Positions 18,119-26,501 of a DNA stretch of 64,000 bases are shown here, one piece after another (position 1 is the stretch's first letter; every line of letters starts with the position of its first letter). The notes under the pieces are model-generated. The model made no database searches and was not told the DNA's origin. It saw nothing but the letters and a program-made list of their open reading frames with translations. This DNA is from Limnohabitans_A sp048020265. GTDB lineage: Bacteria; Pseudomonadota; Gammaproteobacteria; Burkholderiales; Burkholderiaceae_C. The stretch is taken from contig NZ_CP171843.1 of assembly GCF_048020265.1 (NCBI RefSeq), forward strand, positions 2,852,001 through 2,916,000, in the 5' to 3' direction. Made by a program: the position numbers and the translations under genes.

Positions 18119-18127
18119 TTATCCACA
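18119..18127 (+). promoter_or_regulatory. DnaA box 3 (perfect 9-mer) next to DnaA-trio-like run
   Basis: An exact TTATCCACA in the same orientation as the CTA triplets that begin 18 bases later. This is the orientation expected for a box that loads DnaA onto an adjacent DnaA-trio. Confidence 0.75.
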
Positions 18128-18145
18128 GAACAGCCCTGTGCTTAC

Positions 18146-18190
18146 CTACTACTGCTATTTAAAGATATAAAACTATAGAGAGATAAGACA
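18146..18190 (+). other. DnaA-trio-like triplets and AT-rich unwinding-element candidate
   Basis: CTA-CTA-CTG-CTA (3'-GAT-like triplets on the other strand) at 18146-18157 is followed by DNA that is about four fifths A/T up to 18190. This is the layout described for the strand-opening part of bacterial origins. The distance to the minC start is about 50 bases. Confidence 0.5.
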
Positions 18191-18237
18191 GAACAACAGC
18201 ACTGTTAAGATTTGACACTTTCAAACCCTTCGGCACC

Positions 18238-19014
18238 ATGGCAATCGTTTCAGAAGAACCACGTCTACCCTGTTACGACATCAAAAGCGCTGACCTGTCC
18301 ATGGTGGCTTTGCTGCTGAAAACCACGGATACGCAAGCGGTGTCCAGTGCTTTGAGCGAGCAACTGGCCGAGAGTCCTGATTTCTTCGACCAAGATCCTG
18401 TCATCATTGATTTGACAAACCTGGGCACCCAGGCAGAAGGTTTTTCCATTGATTTCCCTGATCTCATTCGCGTGCTCAAAATGCACGCATTGATGCCTTT
18501 GGCGGTCAAAGGTGCTGAAGGCACTGTTTTGACGCAAGCCAAGATGGCAGGATTAGTGGATGCCTCTGATGCGCGCATACGGCGCTCTGTGCCTCTTGTT
18601 GAGGTTTTGCCACCCCACCCCGCCCCGACACCTGTGCAGGCGCTTGTTGCGCCTGTGGTGGTGCCGCAAGGGGCCATGGTCGTCGACAAGCCTTTGCGTT
18701 CAGGCCAACAGGTCTATGCCAAAGGCCGTGACCTGGTGGTCATGGCGATGGTGAATCCCGGCGCGGAAGTGATTTCTGATGGCAATATTCACATTTATGC
18801 GACTTTGCGTGGCAAAGCCATCGCAGGCGCTCGGGGTAATACCGAGGCACGCATTTTTGCTTTGGCCATGGAGCCCGAACTCATTTCAATTGCAGGTGTT
18901 TACCGCACCAGCGAAAACGCTTTACCTTCAGAAGTATTGGGTATGCCTGCCCAGGTTTGTTTGCAATCGGGCTCTGATGGCGACAAATTGCTGATCACGC
19001 CGCTCAAGCCCTGA
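18238..19014 (+). CDS. minC: Septum site-determining protein MinC
   Basis: A 258-residue FtsZ-assembly inhibitor. The N-terminal domain (about 1-110) precedes a Pro-rich linker (PPHPAPTPVQ) and the C-terminal beta-helix domain (from about residue 155, RSGQQVYAKGRDLVVMA, GNIHIYATLRGKAIAGARGN) that binds MinD. It opens the minCDE operon; minD follows after 37 bases. No strong ribosome site is visible before the ATG. The upstream gap holds DnaA boxes, which may link its expression to DnaA. Confidence 0.95.
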   Translation: MAIVSEEPRLPCYDIKSADLSMVALLLKTTDTQAVSSALSEQLAESPDFFDQDPVIIDLTNLGTQAEGFSIDFPDLIRVLKMHALMPLAVKGAEGTVLTQAKMAGLVDASDARIRRSVPLVEVLPPHPAPTPVQALVAPVVVPQGAMVVDKPLRSGQQVYAKGRDLVVMAMVNPGAEVISDGNIHIYATLRGKAIAGARGNTEARIFALAMEPELISIAGVYRTSENALPSEVLGMPAQVCLQSGSDGDKLLITPLKP

Positions 19015-19051
19015 CCGTTGTTCCTCATCTCAGTTCAAGAAAGAAAATTCC

Positions 19052-19867
19052 ATGGCAAAAATCGTCGTTGTGACCTCTGGCAAAGGTGGTGTGGGCAAAA
19101 CCACCACCAGCGCCAGTTTCGCCACCGGTCTGGCACTCAAAGGCTTCAAAACTGCTGTCATTGACTTTGATGTCGGTTTACGCAATTTGGACCTGATCAT
19201 GGGTTGTGAGCGCCGCGTGGTGTATGACCTGATCAATGTGATTCAAGGCGAGGCCAATCTGAACCAAGCCCTCATCAAGGACAAGCAGTGTCCGAATCTG
19301 TTTGTGCTGGCCGCCTCTCAAACCCGTGACAAGGACGCTTTGTCACAAGAAGGCGTTGAGAAAGTTCTGAACGATCTGAACGACATGGGTTTTGAGTACA
19401 TCGTCTGTGATTCCCCTGCGGGTATCGAAACCGGTGCCTTGATGGCCATGCACTTTGCCGACGAAGCCCTGGTAGTGACCAACCCCGAGGTGTCTTCGGT
19501 GCGCGATTCGGACCGCATTCTCGGCATGCTGGGCAGCAAGACCAAACGTGCCATTGAAGGCCTGGAGCCCATCAAGGAGCATCTGCTCATCACACGTTAC
19601 AACCCCAATCGGGTAGAAGACGGTCAGATGTTGTCCTTGCAAGACATCCAAGACATCTTGCGCATCAAGTTGTTGGGCGTGATTCCTGAAAGTGACAATG
19701 TGCTGCAGGCTTCCAATCAAGGTACGCCTGCCATTCACATGAACGAGACCGACGTGTCCGAGGCTTACAAGGATGTGATTGACCGCTTCCTGGGCGAAGA
19801 CAAACCCATGCGTTTCACAGAAGCCGTCAAGCCCAGTTTTTTCAAGCGCATGTTTGGAGGCAAGTGA
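19052..19867 (+). CDS. minD: Septum site-determining ATPase MinD
   Basis: A 271-residue ParA/MinD ATPase. The deviant Walker A is GKGGVGKTTT near the N-terminus, Walker B region is YIVCDSPAGIE, and the C-terminal amphipathic membrane-targeting helix ends FFKRMFGGK. MinD recruits MinC to the membrane and oscillates under MinE. AAGAAAG precedes the ATG, and minE starts three bases after its stop. Confidence 0.97.
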   Translation: MAKIVVVTSGKGGVGKTTTSASFATGLALKGFKTAVIDFDVGLRNLDLIMGCERRVVYDLINVIQGEANLNQALIKDKQCPNLFVLAASQTRDKDALSQEGVEKVLNDLNDMGFEYIVCDSPAGIETGALMAMHFADEALVVTNPEVSSVRDSDRILGMLGSKTKRAIEGLEPIKEHLLITRYNPNRVEDGQMLSLQDIQDILRIKLLGVIPESDNVLQASNQGTPAIHMNETDVSEAYKDVIDRFLGEDKPMRFTEAVKPSFFKRMFGGK

Positions 19868-19870
19868 ACC

Positions 19871-20131
19871 ATGTCGTTTCTTTCCTTCCTGCTGGGTGAA
19901 AAGAAGAAAACCGCAAGCGTGGCCAAAGAACGCTTGCAAATCATCTTGGCCCATGAGCGCAGCGGTCGCAATGCTGCCGAGCCCGACTATCTGCCTGATT
20001 TGCAGCGTGAGCTGGTGGCTGTGATCAGCAAATACATCAAGATCAATCCAGACGACATCAAGGTGAACTTGGAGCGTCAGGACAACCTTGAAGTGCTCGA
20101 AGTCAAGATCGAGTTGCCTGACGCCCGTTGA
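19871..20131 (+). CDS. minE: Cell division topological specificity factor MinE
   Basis: An 86-residue MinE. The N-terminal part includes the membrane-binding and MinD-binding segment (SVAKERLQIILAHERSG, residues about 16-32) and the rest is the dimerisation domain (ISKYIKINPDDIKV). It stimulates MinD ATPase and sets the pole-to-pole oscillation. It is the last gene of the operon and is followed by a hairpin shared with the convergent gene. Confidence 0.96.
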   Translation: MSFLSFLLGEKKKTASVAKERLQIILAHERSGRNAAEPDYLPDLQRELVAVISKYIKINPDDIKVNLERQDNLEVLEVKIELPDAR

Positions 20132-20210
20132 GGCGCGTAGGCGCTGGACCTTGCCTGTCAAAGTGTTTGGCAGGCATTGGGCTTGGCCAGATTTGCATTT
20201 TTTTCAATTC

Positions 20211-20240
20211 AGGGTCGCCAGTGGGCGACCCTGTTTTGTT
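20211..20240. terminator. Terminator hairpin between minE and the indolepyruvate oxidoreductase gene
   Basis: AGGGTCGCC / GGCGACCCT form a nine-pair stem with a four-base loop, followed by GTTTTGTT on the plus strand and preceded by AATTGAAAAAAA on the other side. It sits between convergent genes and can serve both strands. Confidence 0.85.
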
Positions 20241-23200
20241 ATGAATGTGATTTGACTGGCAGTTTCGTTTGCAGTTTGTCCCATTGGGTACGGGCCGCGC
20301 GAATGTTGCGTTCCTTCACATGCCCGTAGCCTTTGATGTTTTCAGGCACTTGGGCCACTGCCACCGCATACGCGTGGGTTTCTGAATTCAAAGAGGCCAA
20401 TACACGGTCGATGTGTTGCATGTATTCGCGGATCAGTGCGCGTTCGGTTTGGCGTTCTTCGGTTTTACCAAAGATATCCAGTTTGGTGCCGCGCAAGCTT
20501 TTGAGTTTGGCCAGCATTTTGAAACCCGTCAGCATGATGGGGCCGAACTTTTTCTTGACCAATTCGCCTTGGCTGTTGCGCTTGGACCATAGTGGTGGAG
20601 CCAGGTGGTAGTGGACTTTGAAGTCACCTTCAAAACTGTTTTCGATGCGTTCCAGGAAGCCGGTTTGGGTGTGCAAGCGGGCTACTTCGTATTCGTCCTT
20701 GTAGGCCATGAGTCGGTACAACTGACGGGCCACGGTGTCGCTCAAAAGCGTTTTCCCCAGCGGGGCTTCGGCTGCTTGCACACGTGCCACTACACCTTGG
20801 TAGAGTAGGGCATAAGTCTTGTCCTGGTAATCGGTGAGTCGCGTCATGCGGTCTGCTATCAGATCTTCCAGCGATTCGCGTTTCTTGAACTGGATCACTT
20901 GCGAAGGCTGGATGGTTTTCATCAGCGCATCGGGCTGGTGCGCGGCGTGGCGGCCCCACTCGAACGCTGCGAGGTTGTTTTTGACTTGCACATCGTTGAG
21001 TTCGATCGCCCGTACCAATGATTCGCGGTGCAAAGGGACCCAGCCTTTTTGCCAGGCGTAGCCCAGGATCATGGGGTTCACATAAATCGTGTCGCCCATG
21101 AGTTGCTTGGCCAGGGCATCGGCGTCAAAAGCCCCCACACCTTCCACGCCCACTTGTGCGGTGATTTCGGCCACGCATTGCTCGGCCGGATTTTGCCAGT
21201 TGCCGTTTTTCACAAAGGCGGCGGTGGGTGTGCTGTTGCTGTTCAGGGCCACATGGGTGCGGCCTGCACGCATGCGCAAGGTGGTTTCCTTGGAGGCGCT
21301 CACGATCGGGTCGCAACCGATGATCAGGTCGGCAGCGGCCATGCTCACGCGGGTGGTACGGATCTCGTCTTGGTTGTTGGCCACCAGAATGTGGCTCCAG
21401 GTCGCGCCGCCTTTTTGCGCCAGACCTGCCGAGTCTTGCGTGACGACACCTTTGCCCTCGATGTGTGCGGCCATGCCCAGCAGCTGGCCGATGGTGATGA
21501 CGCCTGTGCCGCCCACGCCTGCGACCACCATGCCCCAGGGTTGGGTGATGAGGGGCAATTCTGGCTCTGGCAGTGCGCTCAAGTTGGCAGGGTTCAGCGT
21601 GCTTGTGCTGGACGAGGCCTTCTTTTTGAACGTGCCGCCTTCCACTGTGACAAAGCTGGGGCAAAAACCTTTGAGGCAGCTGGTGTCCTTGTTGCAGGTG
21701 CTTTGGTTGATGGTGCGCTTGCGGCCCAAGGGTGTCTCTAAAGGTTCGACCGACAAGCAGTTCGATTGCACACCGCAGTCGCCACAGCCCTCACACACCT
21801 CTTCGTTGATCATCACGCGCACAGCGGGGTCGACCATGGTGCCGCGCTTGCGGCGGCGGCGTTTTTCGGTGGCGCAGGTCTGGTCGTAAATGATGACGGT
21901 GGTGCCTTTGATCTCGCGCATTTCGCGCTGGATGCGGTCGAGCTCGTCGCGGTGGAACACGCGCACGCCTTCGGCCAAAGCCACACCGTTGTACTTTTCA
22001 GGCTCGTCGGTCACGACCACGATGCGCTGAGCACCTTCGGCCTTCATGCTCATGGCGATTTGCACCACGCTGTGGCCTTCGGGGCGTTCACCCACTTGTT
22101 GGCCACCCGTCATGGCCACAGCATCGTTGTACAAGATCTTGTAGGTCATGTTTACACCCGAGGCCACGCTTTGCCGCACCGCCAAAATGCCGCTGTGGAA
22201 ATAGGTGCCGTCACCGATGTTGGCAAAGATGTGCTGGTCGGTGCTGAAGGGTTGTTGGCCCGTCCATGGCACGCCTTCGCCACCCATTTGCGTGAAGCCC
22301 ACGGTGCTGCGGTCCATCCAGATGCTCATGAAATGGCAGCCGATGCCGGCCATGGCGCGTGAACCTTCGGGCACCTTGGTGGAGGTGTTGTGTGGGCAGC
22401 CTGAGCAGAACCAGGGCTGGCGCTCGGCAGCGGCGCCCAGGGTCAGGGTTTGCAGCGATTTTTCCTTGGCGTCCAGTATGGCCAGGTGGGCGTTGATGCG
22501 GGCGGTGGTGTCGGCATCGATGCCTAGTTTCTTCAAGCGCTTAGCGATGGCCCGCGCAATGATGGCCGGTGACAGGTCGGCATTGGCCCGCAACAGCGTG
22601 CGTTCGGTCGGGTTGGGAATGGACCATTCACCGCCCGAGATGTCGCCTTCGGCTTCGTCGAATTTGCCCAGGATGTTGGGGCGCACATCGTCGCGCCAGT
22701 TGTAGAGCTCTTCCTTGAGTTGGTATTCGATGACTTGCCGCTTTTCTTCAACCACCAAAATCTCGCGCAACCCGGTGGCGAATTCGCGTGTGGTTTGCGC
22801 TTCGAGTGGCCAGACCACGCCCACCTTGTGTACCCGGATGCCCACGCGTTGGCAGGTGGCGTCATCCAGCCCCAGGTCCAGCAGGGCCTGGCGCGTGTCG
22901 TTGTAGGCCTTGCCGCTGGCGATCAGGCCAAAGCGGTCGTTGGGTCCCTGGATGACGTTGTGGTTGAGTTTGTTGGCGCGGATGTAGGCGAGAGCCGCGT
23001 ACCACTTGTAGTCGAACAGACGGGCTTCTTGTTCCAGCGCGGTGTCGGGCCAGCGGATGTGCACACCGCCGGGGGGCATCACAAATTCGGGCAGCACGAT
23101 TTGCACACGCTCGGGGTCGATGTGCGCGGTGGCACTCGACTCGACGATTTCTTGAATCGTCTTCATGCCCGACCAGATGCCGGCAAAGCGGCTCAAGGCC

Positions 23201-23796
23201 AAAGCGTGCAGACCTTGGTCCAGGATGTCTTGCACGCTGGCCGGGAAAAACACGGGCAGGCCGCAGGCCTTGAAGATGTGGTCGCTCTGGTGTGCGGCGG
23301 TCGAGCTTTTGGCCACATGGTCGTCGCCCGCCACCGCCAGCACGCCACCCCACGGCGTGGTGCCCGCCATGTTGGCGTGCTTGAACACATCAGAGCAGCG
23401 GTCCACACCGGGGCCTTTGCCGTACCAGATGCCGAACACGCCATCGAACTTGTTGGTGCCGGGCGGCGCAAAGCCCAGTTGCTGTGTGCCCCACAAGGCG
23501 GTGGCGGCCAGTTCTTCGTTCACGCCGGGCTGGAACACGATGTGCTGGGCCTTTAGGTGGTCCTTGGCTTTCCAAAGCGATTGGTCGTAGCTGCCCAGTG
23601 GCGAGCCCCGGTAGCCGCTGATGAAGCCTGCAGTGTTCTTGCCTTGCAGGGCGTCGCGCTGGCGTTGCAGCATGGGCAGCTTGACCAAGGCCTGCACGCC
23701 GCTCATGAAAGCGCGGCCGACATCGAGGCTGTATTTGTCGTCCAGCGTCACGGTTTCCAGAGCCTGGCGAATCGATTCGGGCAAAGGGGCGTTCAT
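20239..23796 (-). CDS. Fused indolepyruvate:ferredoxin oxidoreductase (IorA-IorB-type)
   Basis: A 1185-residue enzyme joining the alpha- and gamma-type parts of 2-oxoacid:ferredoxin oxidoreductases. The N-terminal half has a pyrimidine-binding region and a thiamine diphosphate-binding region (FANIGDGTYFHSGILAVRQ). A cysteine segment (CEGCGDCGVQSNC, then further Cys) binds Fe-S clusters, and the C-terminal gamma domain begins near GVGGTGVITIGQLLG. It decarboxylates aryl-2-oxoacids from aromatic amino acids to aryl-acetyl-CoA. A Lrp-type regulator diverges from it. Confidence 0.92.
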   Translation of the reverse strand: MNAPLPESIRQALETVTLDDKYSLDVGRAFMSGVQALVKLPMLQRQRDALQGKNTAGFISGYRGSPLGSYDQSLWKAKDHLKAQHIVFQPGVNEELAATALWGTQQLGFAPPGTNKFDGVFGIWYGKGPGVDRCSDVFKHANMAGTTPWGGVLAVAGDDHVAKSSTAAHQSDHIFKACGLPVFFPASVQDILDQGLHALALSRFAGIWSGMKTIQEIVESSATAHIDPERVQIVLPEFVMPPGGVHIRWPDTALEQEARLFDYKWYAALAYIRANKLNHNVIQGPNDRFGLIASGKAYNDTRQALLDLGLDDATCQRVGIRVHKVGVVWPLEAQTTREFATGLREILVVEEKRQVIEYQLKEELYNWRDDVRPNILGKFDEAEGDISGGEWSIPNPTERTLLRANADLSPAIIARAIAKRLKKLGIDADTTARINAHLAILDAKEKSLQTLTLGAAAERQPWFCSGCPHNTSTKVPEGSRAMAGIGCHFMSIWMDRSTVGFTQMGGEGVPWTGQQPFSTDQHIFANIGDGTYFHSGILAVRQSVASGVNMTYKILYNDAVAMTGGQQVGERPEGHSVVQIAMSMKAEGAQRIVVVTDEPEKYNGVALAEGVRVFHRDELDRIQREMREIKGTTVIIYDQTCATEKRRRRKRGTMVDPAVRVMINEEVCEGCGDCGVQSNCLSVEPLETPLGRKRTINQSTCNKDTSCLKGFCPSFVTVEGGTFKKKASSSTSTLNPANLSALPEPELPLITQPWGMVVAGVGGTGVITIGQLLGMAAHIEGKGVVTQDSAGLAQKGGATWSHILVANNQDEIRTTRVSMAAADLIIGCDPIVSASKETTLRMRAGRTHVALNSNSTPTAAFVKNGNWQNPAEQCVAEITAQVGVEGVGAFDADALAKQLMGDTIYVNPMILGYAWQKGWVPLHRESLVRAIELNDVQVKNNLAAFEWGRHAAHQPDALMKTIQPSQVIQFKKRESLEDLIADRMTRLTDYQDKTYALLYQGVVARVQAAEAPLGKTLLSDTVARQLYRLMAYKDEYEVARLHTQTGFLERIENSFEGDFKVHYHLAPPLWSKRNSQGELVKKKFGPIMLTGFKMLAKLKSLRGTKLDIFGKTEERQTERALIREYMQHIDRVLASLNSETHAYAVAVAQVPENIKGYGHVKERNIRAARTQWDKLQTKLPVKSHS

Positions 23797-23916
23797 GGTG
23801 TGTCCTGCGGCGATAAATGGAAAACACAGTGTAGGACGGCCAGGCTGACAAGTGCTTGCTTTCTGTGACAGGATTTGCCCTATGATTTGAAAGAATCTTG
23901 CTCAAAGGGGCCTATT

Positions 23917-24384
23917 TTGGAAACACTGGACAAATTTGACTGGGCGATATTGAACGAACTACAGCGCGATGGGCGCTTGACCAATGCTGAATTGGCGCAG
24001 CGTGTCGGCCTGTCGGCAGCGCCGTGTTGGCGGCGCGTGCGGGCGTTGGAAGAGGCGGGCGTCATCAAAGGCTACCGCGCAGAAATCGACCGTCAAAAAG
24101 TGGGGCTGGACGTGTTCGCCTTCGTGCGCCTGGATGCTGAGCGCAACCGCGGCGACATCACGCGCCAACTGGAGGAGGCGATCCTCAAGATTCCGGAAGT
24201 GATTTCTTGCCACTACATCAGCGGCACCGGGACCTTCGAGCTGCAGGTGGTCAGCAAAGACCTGAACACCTTCAGCCAGTTTGCACGCGATGTGCTGATC
24301 AACCTGCCCAATGTGAAAGACCTGCACACTAGTTTTTCGTTGGGCGAGGTCAAGGCCGCAGGGGCCTTGCCTTTGAAGTCTTGA
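23917..24384 (+). CDS. Lrp/AsnC family transcriptional regulator (TTG start)
   Basis: A 155-residue regulator with an N-terminal helix-turn-helix (LDKFDWAILNELQRDGRL, then NAELAQRVGLSAAPCWRRV) and a C-terminal RAM effector domain (about 70-145). The start is a TTG at 23917 with AAAGGGG seven to eight bases upstream; there is no ATG nearby and an upstream TTG at 23875 lacks such a site. It is divergent from the indolepyruvate oxidoreductase gene and probably senses an amino acid and controls it; that target is inferred from position only. Confidence 0.9.
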   Translation: METLDKFDWAILNELQRDGRLTNAELAQRVGLSAAPCWRRVRALEEAGVIKGYRAEIDRQKVGLDVFAFVRLDAERNRGDITRQLEEAILKIPEVISCHYISGTGTFELQVVSKDLNTFSQFARDVLINLPNVKDLHTSFSLGEVKAAGALPLKS

Positions 24385-24437
24385 ATGCCTTGATTGATGG
24401 ACAAAAGGTCTTTTGGTTTGTACGGAAAAGCCGGGCG

Positions 24438-25748
24438 TTAGGGGTACAAGCCCCGCAACTCACGCGCTTGCAAAATGCGCGTGCAAGCCACAATGAAAGT
24501 GGCGGTGCGCAGACTCACCCGGTGCTCGTCGGCCACTTGCCAGATGGCGGCAAAGGCTTCGCGCATGATGCGCACCAAGCGGGTGTTGATGTCGGCCTCG
24601 CTCCAGAAGAAGCTGGAGAAGTCCTGCACCCATTCAAAGTAACTGACCGTCACGCCTCCGGCGTTGGCGATCACATCGGGCACAACCAGAATGCCCCGTT
24701 CGTGCAGGATGTCGTCGGCCTCGGGGGTGGTGGGGCCATTTGCGCCCTCAATCACCATGCGGGCCTGGATCTGGTGGGCGTTGTCTGCGGTGATTTGTTG
24801 CTCCAGCGCGGCCGGAATGAGGATGTCGCAATCCACTCCCCAGAACTGCGCATCGGGCAGAGTTTCTGCAGGCGTGAACCCCTTGACGCTGCCATGTTCG
24901 CCAACATGGCGCAGCAGGGCGGGCACGTCCAGGCCTGACGCCTTGTAAATCGTGCCGCCATGGTCTTGTACGGCGACCACCGTGGCTCCGGACTGGGCAA
25001 ACAGCTTGGCCGCAATGCCGCCCACATTGCCAAAGCCTTGCACGGCGATTTTGGCTTTTGTGATGTCCAGACCGATGTGCTGGGCAGCTTCCTGGCCCAC
25101 GGTGAAGACGCCTCGCCCGGTGGCTTCGCGCCGCCCCAGAGAGCCGCCCAAGGCCAAGGGCTTGCCGGTCACCACGCCCGAAGCGGTGGCACCTTCGTTC
25201 ATGGAATAGGTGTCCATCATCCAGGCCATGATCTGCTCGTTGGTGTTCACGTCCGGGGCTGGGATGTCCTTGGTCGGGCCGATGATGATGCCGATCTCGC
25301 TGGTGTAGCGGCGTGTCAGGCGCTCCAGCTCGCCGCGAGACAGGGTTTTGGGGTCTACCCGGATGCCGCCCTTGGCGCCGCCAAAAGGCAGGTTGACGGC
25401 GGCGTTTTTGACCGACATCCAGGCCGACAAGGCCATGACTTCGGACAGTGTCACATCCTGGTGAAAGCGCACGCCGCCTTTGCCTGGGCCTCGGCTGGTG
25501 TTGTGCTGCACGCGGTAGCCTTCAAAGTGGGCCATGGTGCCGTTGTCCAGCTCGATCGGCACGTCCACGATCAGGGCGCGTTTGGGGCGTTTGAGGGTTT
25601 CGACCCAGCGCGACAAGCTGCCCAGATAGGGTGTGACGCGATCGACTTGCTGCAGGTAAATGCCCCAGGGGCCCAGGTGCTCGGGGTTCAAATAAGAGGG
25701 CAGTGCATGGGCGCTGGTGGCGGGGATGCCTGCGGATGAATTGAACAT
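24438..25748 (-). CDS. gdhA: Glutamate dehydrogenase (Glu/Leu/Phe/Val dehydrogenase family)
   Basis: A 436-residue enzyme interconverting glutamate and 2-oxoglutarate with NAD(P). The substrate-binding region includes GPGKGGVRFHQDV and LPFGGAKGGIRVDPK with the catalytic Lys; the Rossmann motif is AVQGFGNVGG. The start at 25748 has AAAGGCG upstream; a longer frame to 25844 is rejected because it enters the divergent promoter. Length fits the 410-450 residue hexameric class. It is divergent from the GNAT gene. Confidence 0.92.
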   Translation of the reverse strand: MFNSSAGIPATSAHALPSYLNPEHLGPWGIYLQQVDRVTPYLGSLSRWVETLKRPKRALIVDVPIELDNGTMAHFEGYRVQHNTSRGPGKGGVRFHQDVTLSEVMALSAWMSVKNAAVNLPFGGAKGGIRVDPKTLSRGELERLTRRYTSEIGIIIGPTKDIPAPDVNTNEQIMAWMMDTYSMNEGATASGVVTGKPLALGGSLGRREATGRGVFTVGQEAAQHIGLDITKAKIAVQGFGNVGGIAAKLFAQSGATVVAVQDHGGTIYKASGLDVPALLRHVGEHGSVKGFTPAETLPDAQFWGVDCDILIPAALEQQITADNAHQIQARMVIEGANGPTTPEADDILHERGILVVPDVIANAGGVTVSYFEWVQDFSSFFWSEADINTRLVRIMREAFAAIWQVADEHRVSLRTATFIVACTRILQARELRGLYP

Positions 25749-25917
25749 GTTTCGTCGCCTTTCTTGAAACTGACGGTTTGTCAGTGGTGCAAATGGTAGG
25801 GTGGGCACGCGCCGCCGTCCAAGGCCGCTTGGCTGTAAGGTCATGCACTTAATGCATAACCTCGGTTCGGGCGTGGCTTGATAATCTCGGCGTTGTTGAT
25901 TTGAATGCTTAAGAAAT

Positions 25918-26370
25918 ATGATTCACACACAGTTGGCCACTTTGGCGGATCTGGAATTGGTTGCGCCGCTCTTTGATACATATCGGCAGTTTTACGAGCA
26001 GCCGCCGGACCTGGACCGCGCCAGAAAGTTCATCCGGGACCGGATTGAACGCGCAGAGTCGGACATCCTGTTGGCCATCGGAGCACACGGTGACATCTTG
26101 GGGTTTTGTCAGTTGTACCCGACGTTTTGTTCGGTGGAAGCCGAGCCCATTTACGCCCTGTATGACTTGTTTGTGTGGCCGCAAGCCCGGCGGTCCGGTG
26201 TCGGCAGGGCTTTGTTGCTTGCGGCCGAAGCATTGGCTGCACAGAACGGCAAAGTGCGAATGGACTTAACCACCGCCCGTACCAATTTGTCGGCCCAGGC
26301 CGCGTATGAGTTGCTTGGCTGGGTCCGCGACGAGGTTTTTTACGGCTACAACAAGGCCATTAAAGCGTGA
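25918..26370 (+). CDS. GNAT family N-acetyltransferase
   Basis: A 150-residue GNAT-fold acetyltransferase. The acetyl-CoA pyrophosphate loop is QARRSGVGRALL (about residues 85-96), preceded by the beta-4 strand ALYDLFVWP and followed by a C-terminal FYGYNKAIKA. Substrate unknown. The gap to gdhA holds ATGCACTTAATGCAT, a short inverted repeat of unknown meaning. Confidence 0.88.
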   Translation: MIHTQLATLADLELVAPLFDTYRQFYEQPPDLDRARKFIRDRIERAESDILLAIGAHGDILGFCQLYPTFCSVEAEPIYALYDLFVWPQARRSGVGRALLLAAEALAAQNGKVRMDLTTARTNLSAQAAYELLGWVRDEVFYGYNKAIKA

Positions 26371-26501
26371 GGGTGGGCACGGGGCAGCCTGTGTGTTGTC
26401 CCCCCTGCCTGTAAAATGAGCAGCTTCAGCCGACCCCGTGGCAGGGCGGCCCATGGCGCAGGCGGCGCCCATTTTTGGCCTTCATTCAAGGCGGACTTCT
26501 C

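Larger units (their letters stand above)
17952..18237. other. Candidate replication origin / DnaA-binding region before minC
   Basis: This 286-base gap contains three perfect TTATCCACA DnaA boxes, then a CTACTACTGCTA run and an AT-rich stretch (TATTTAAAGATATAAAAC). Box, spacer, DnaA-trio-like triplets and AT-rich DNA occur in the order known for bacterial origin unwinding systems. parS sites and parAB lie 10-14 kb away, as usual near origins. dnaA itself is not in the window, so the region could instead be a DnaA-regulated minC promoter or a titration site. Confidence 0.6.

Noticed and set aside
18211..18240. TTGACA as -35 of a minC promoter
   Set aside because: A -10 at the right distance would fall within the minC coding sequence, so it does not serve minC with the chosen start.
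20153..20175. GCCTGTCAAA/TTTGGCAGGC hairpin after minE as terminator
   Set aside because: There is no adjacent T-run; the stronger hairpin at 20211 fits better.
25843..25857. ATGCACTTAATGCAT repeat between gdhA and the GNAT gene
   Set aside because: Arms are only five bases with an uneven spacer and there is no regulator nearby; not enough for an operator call.
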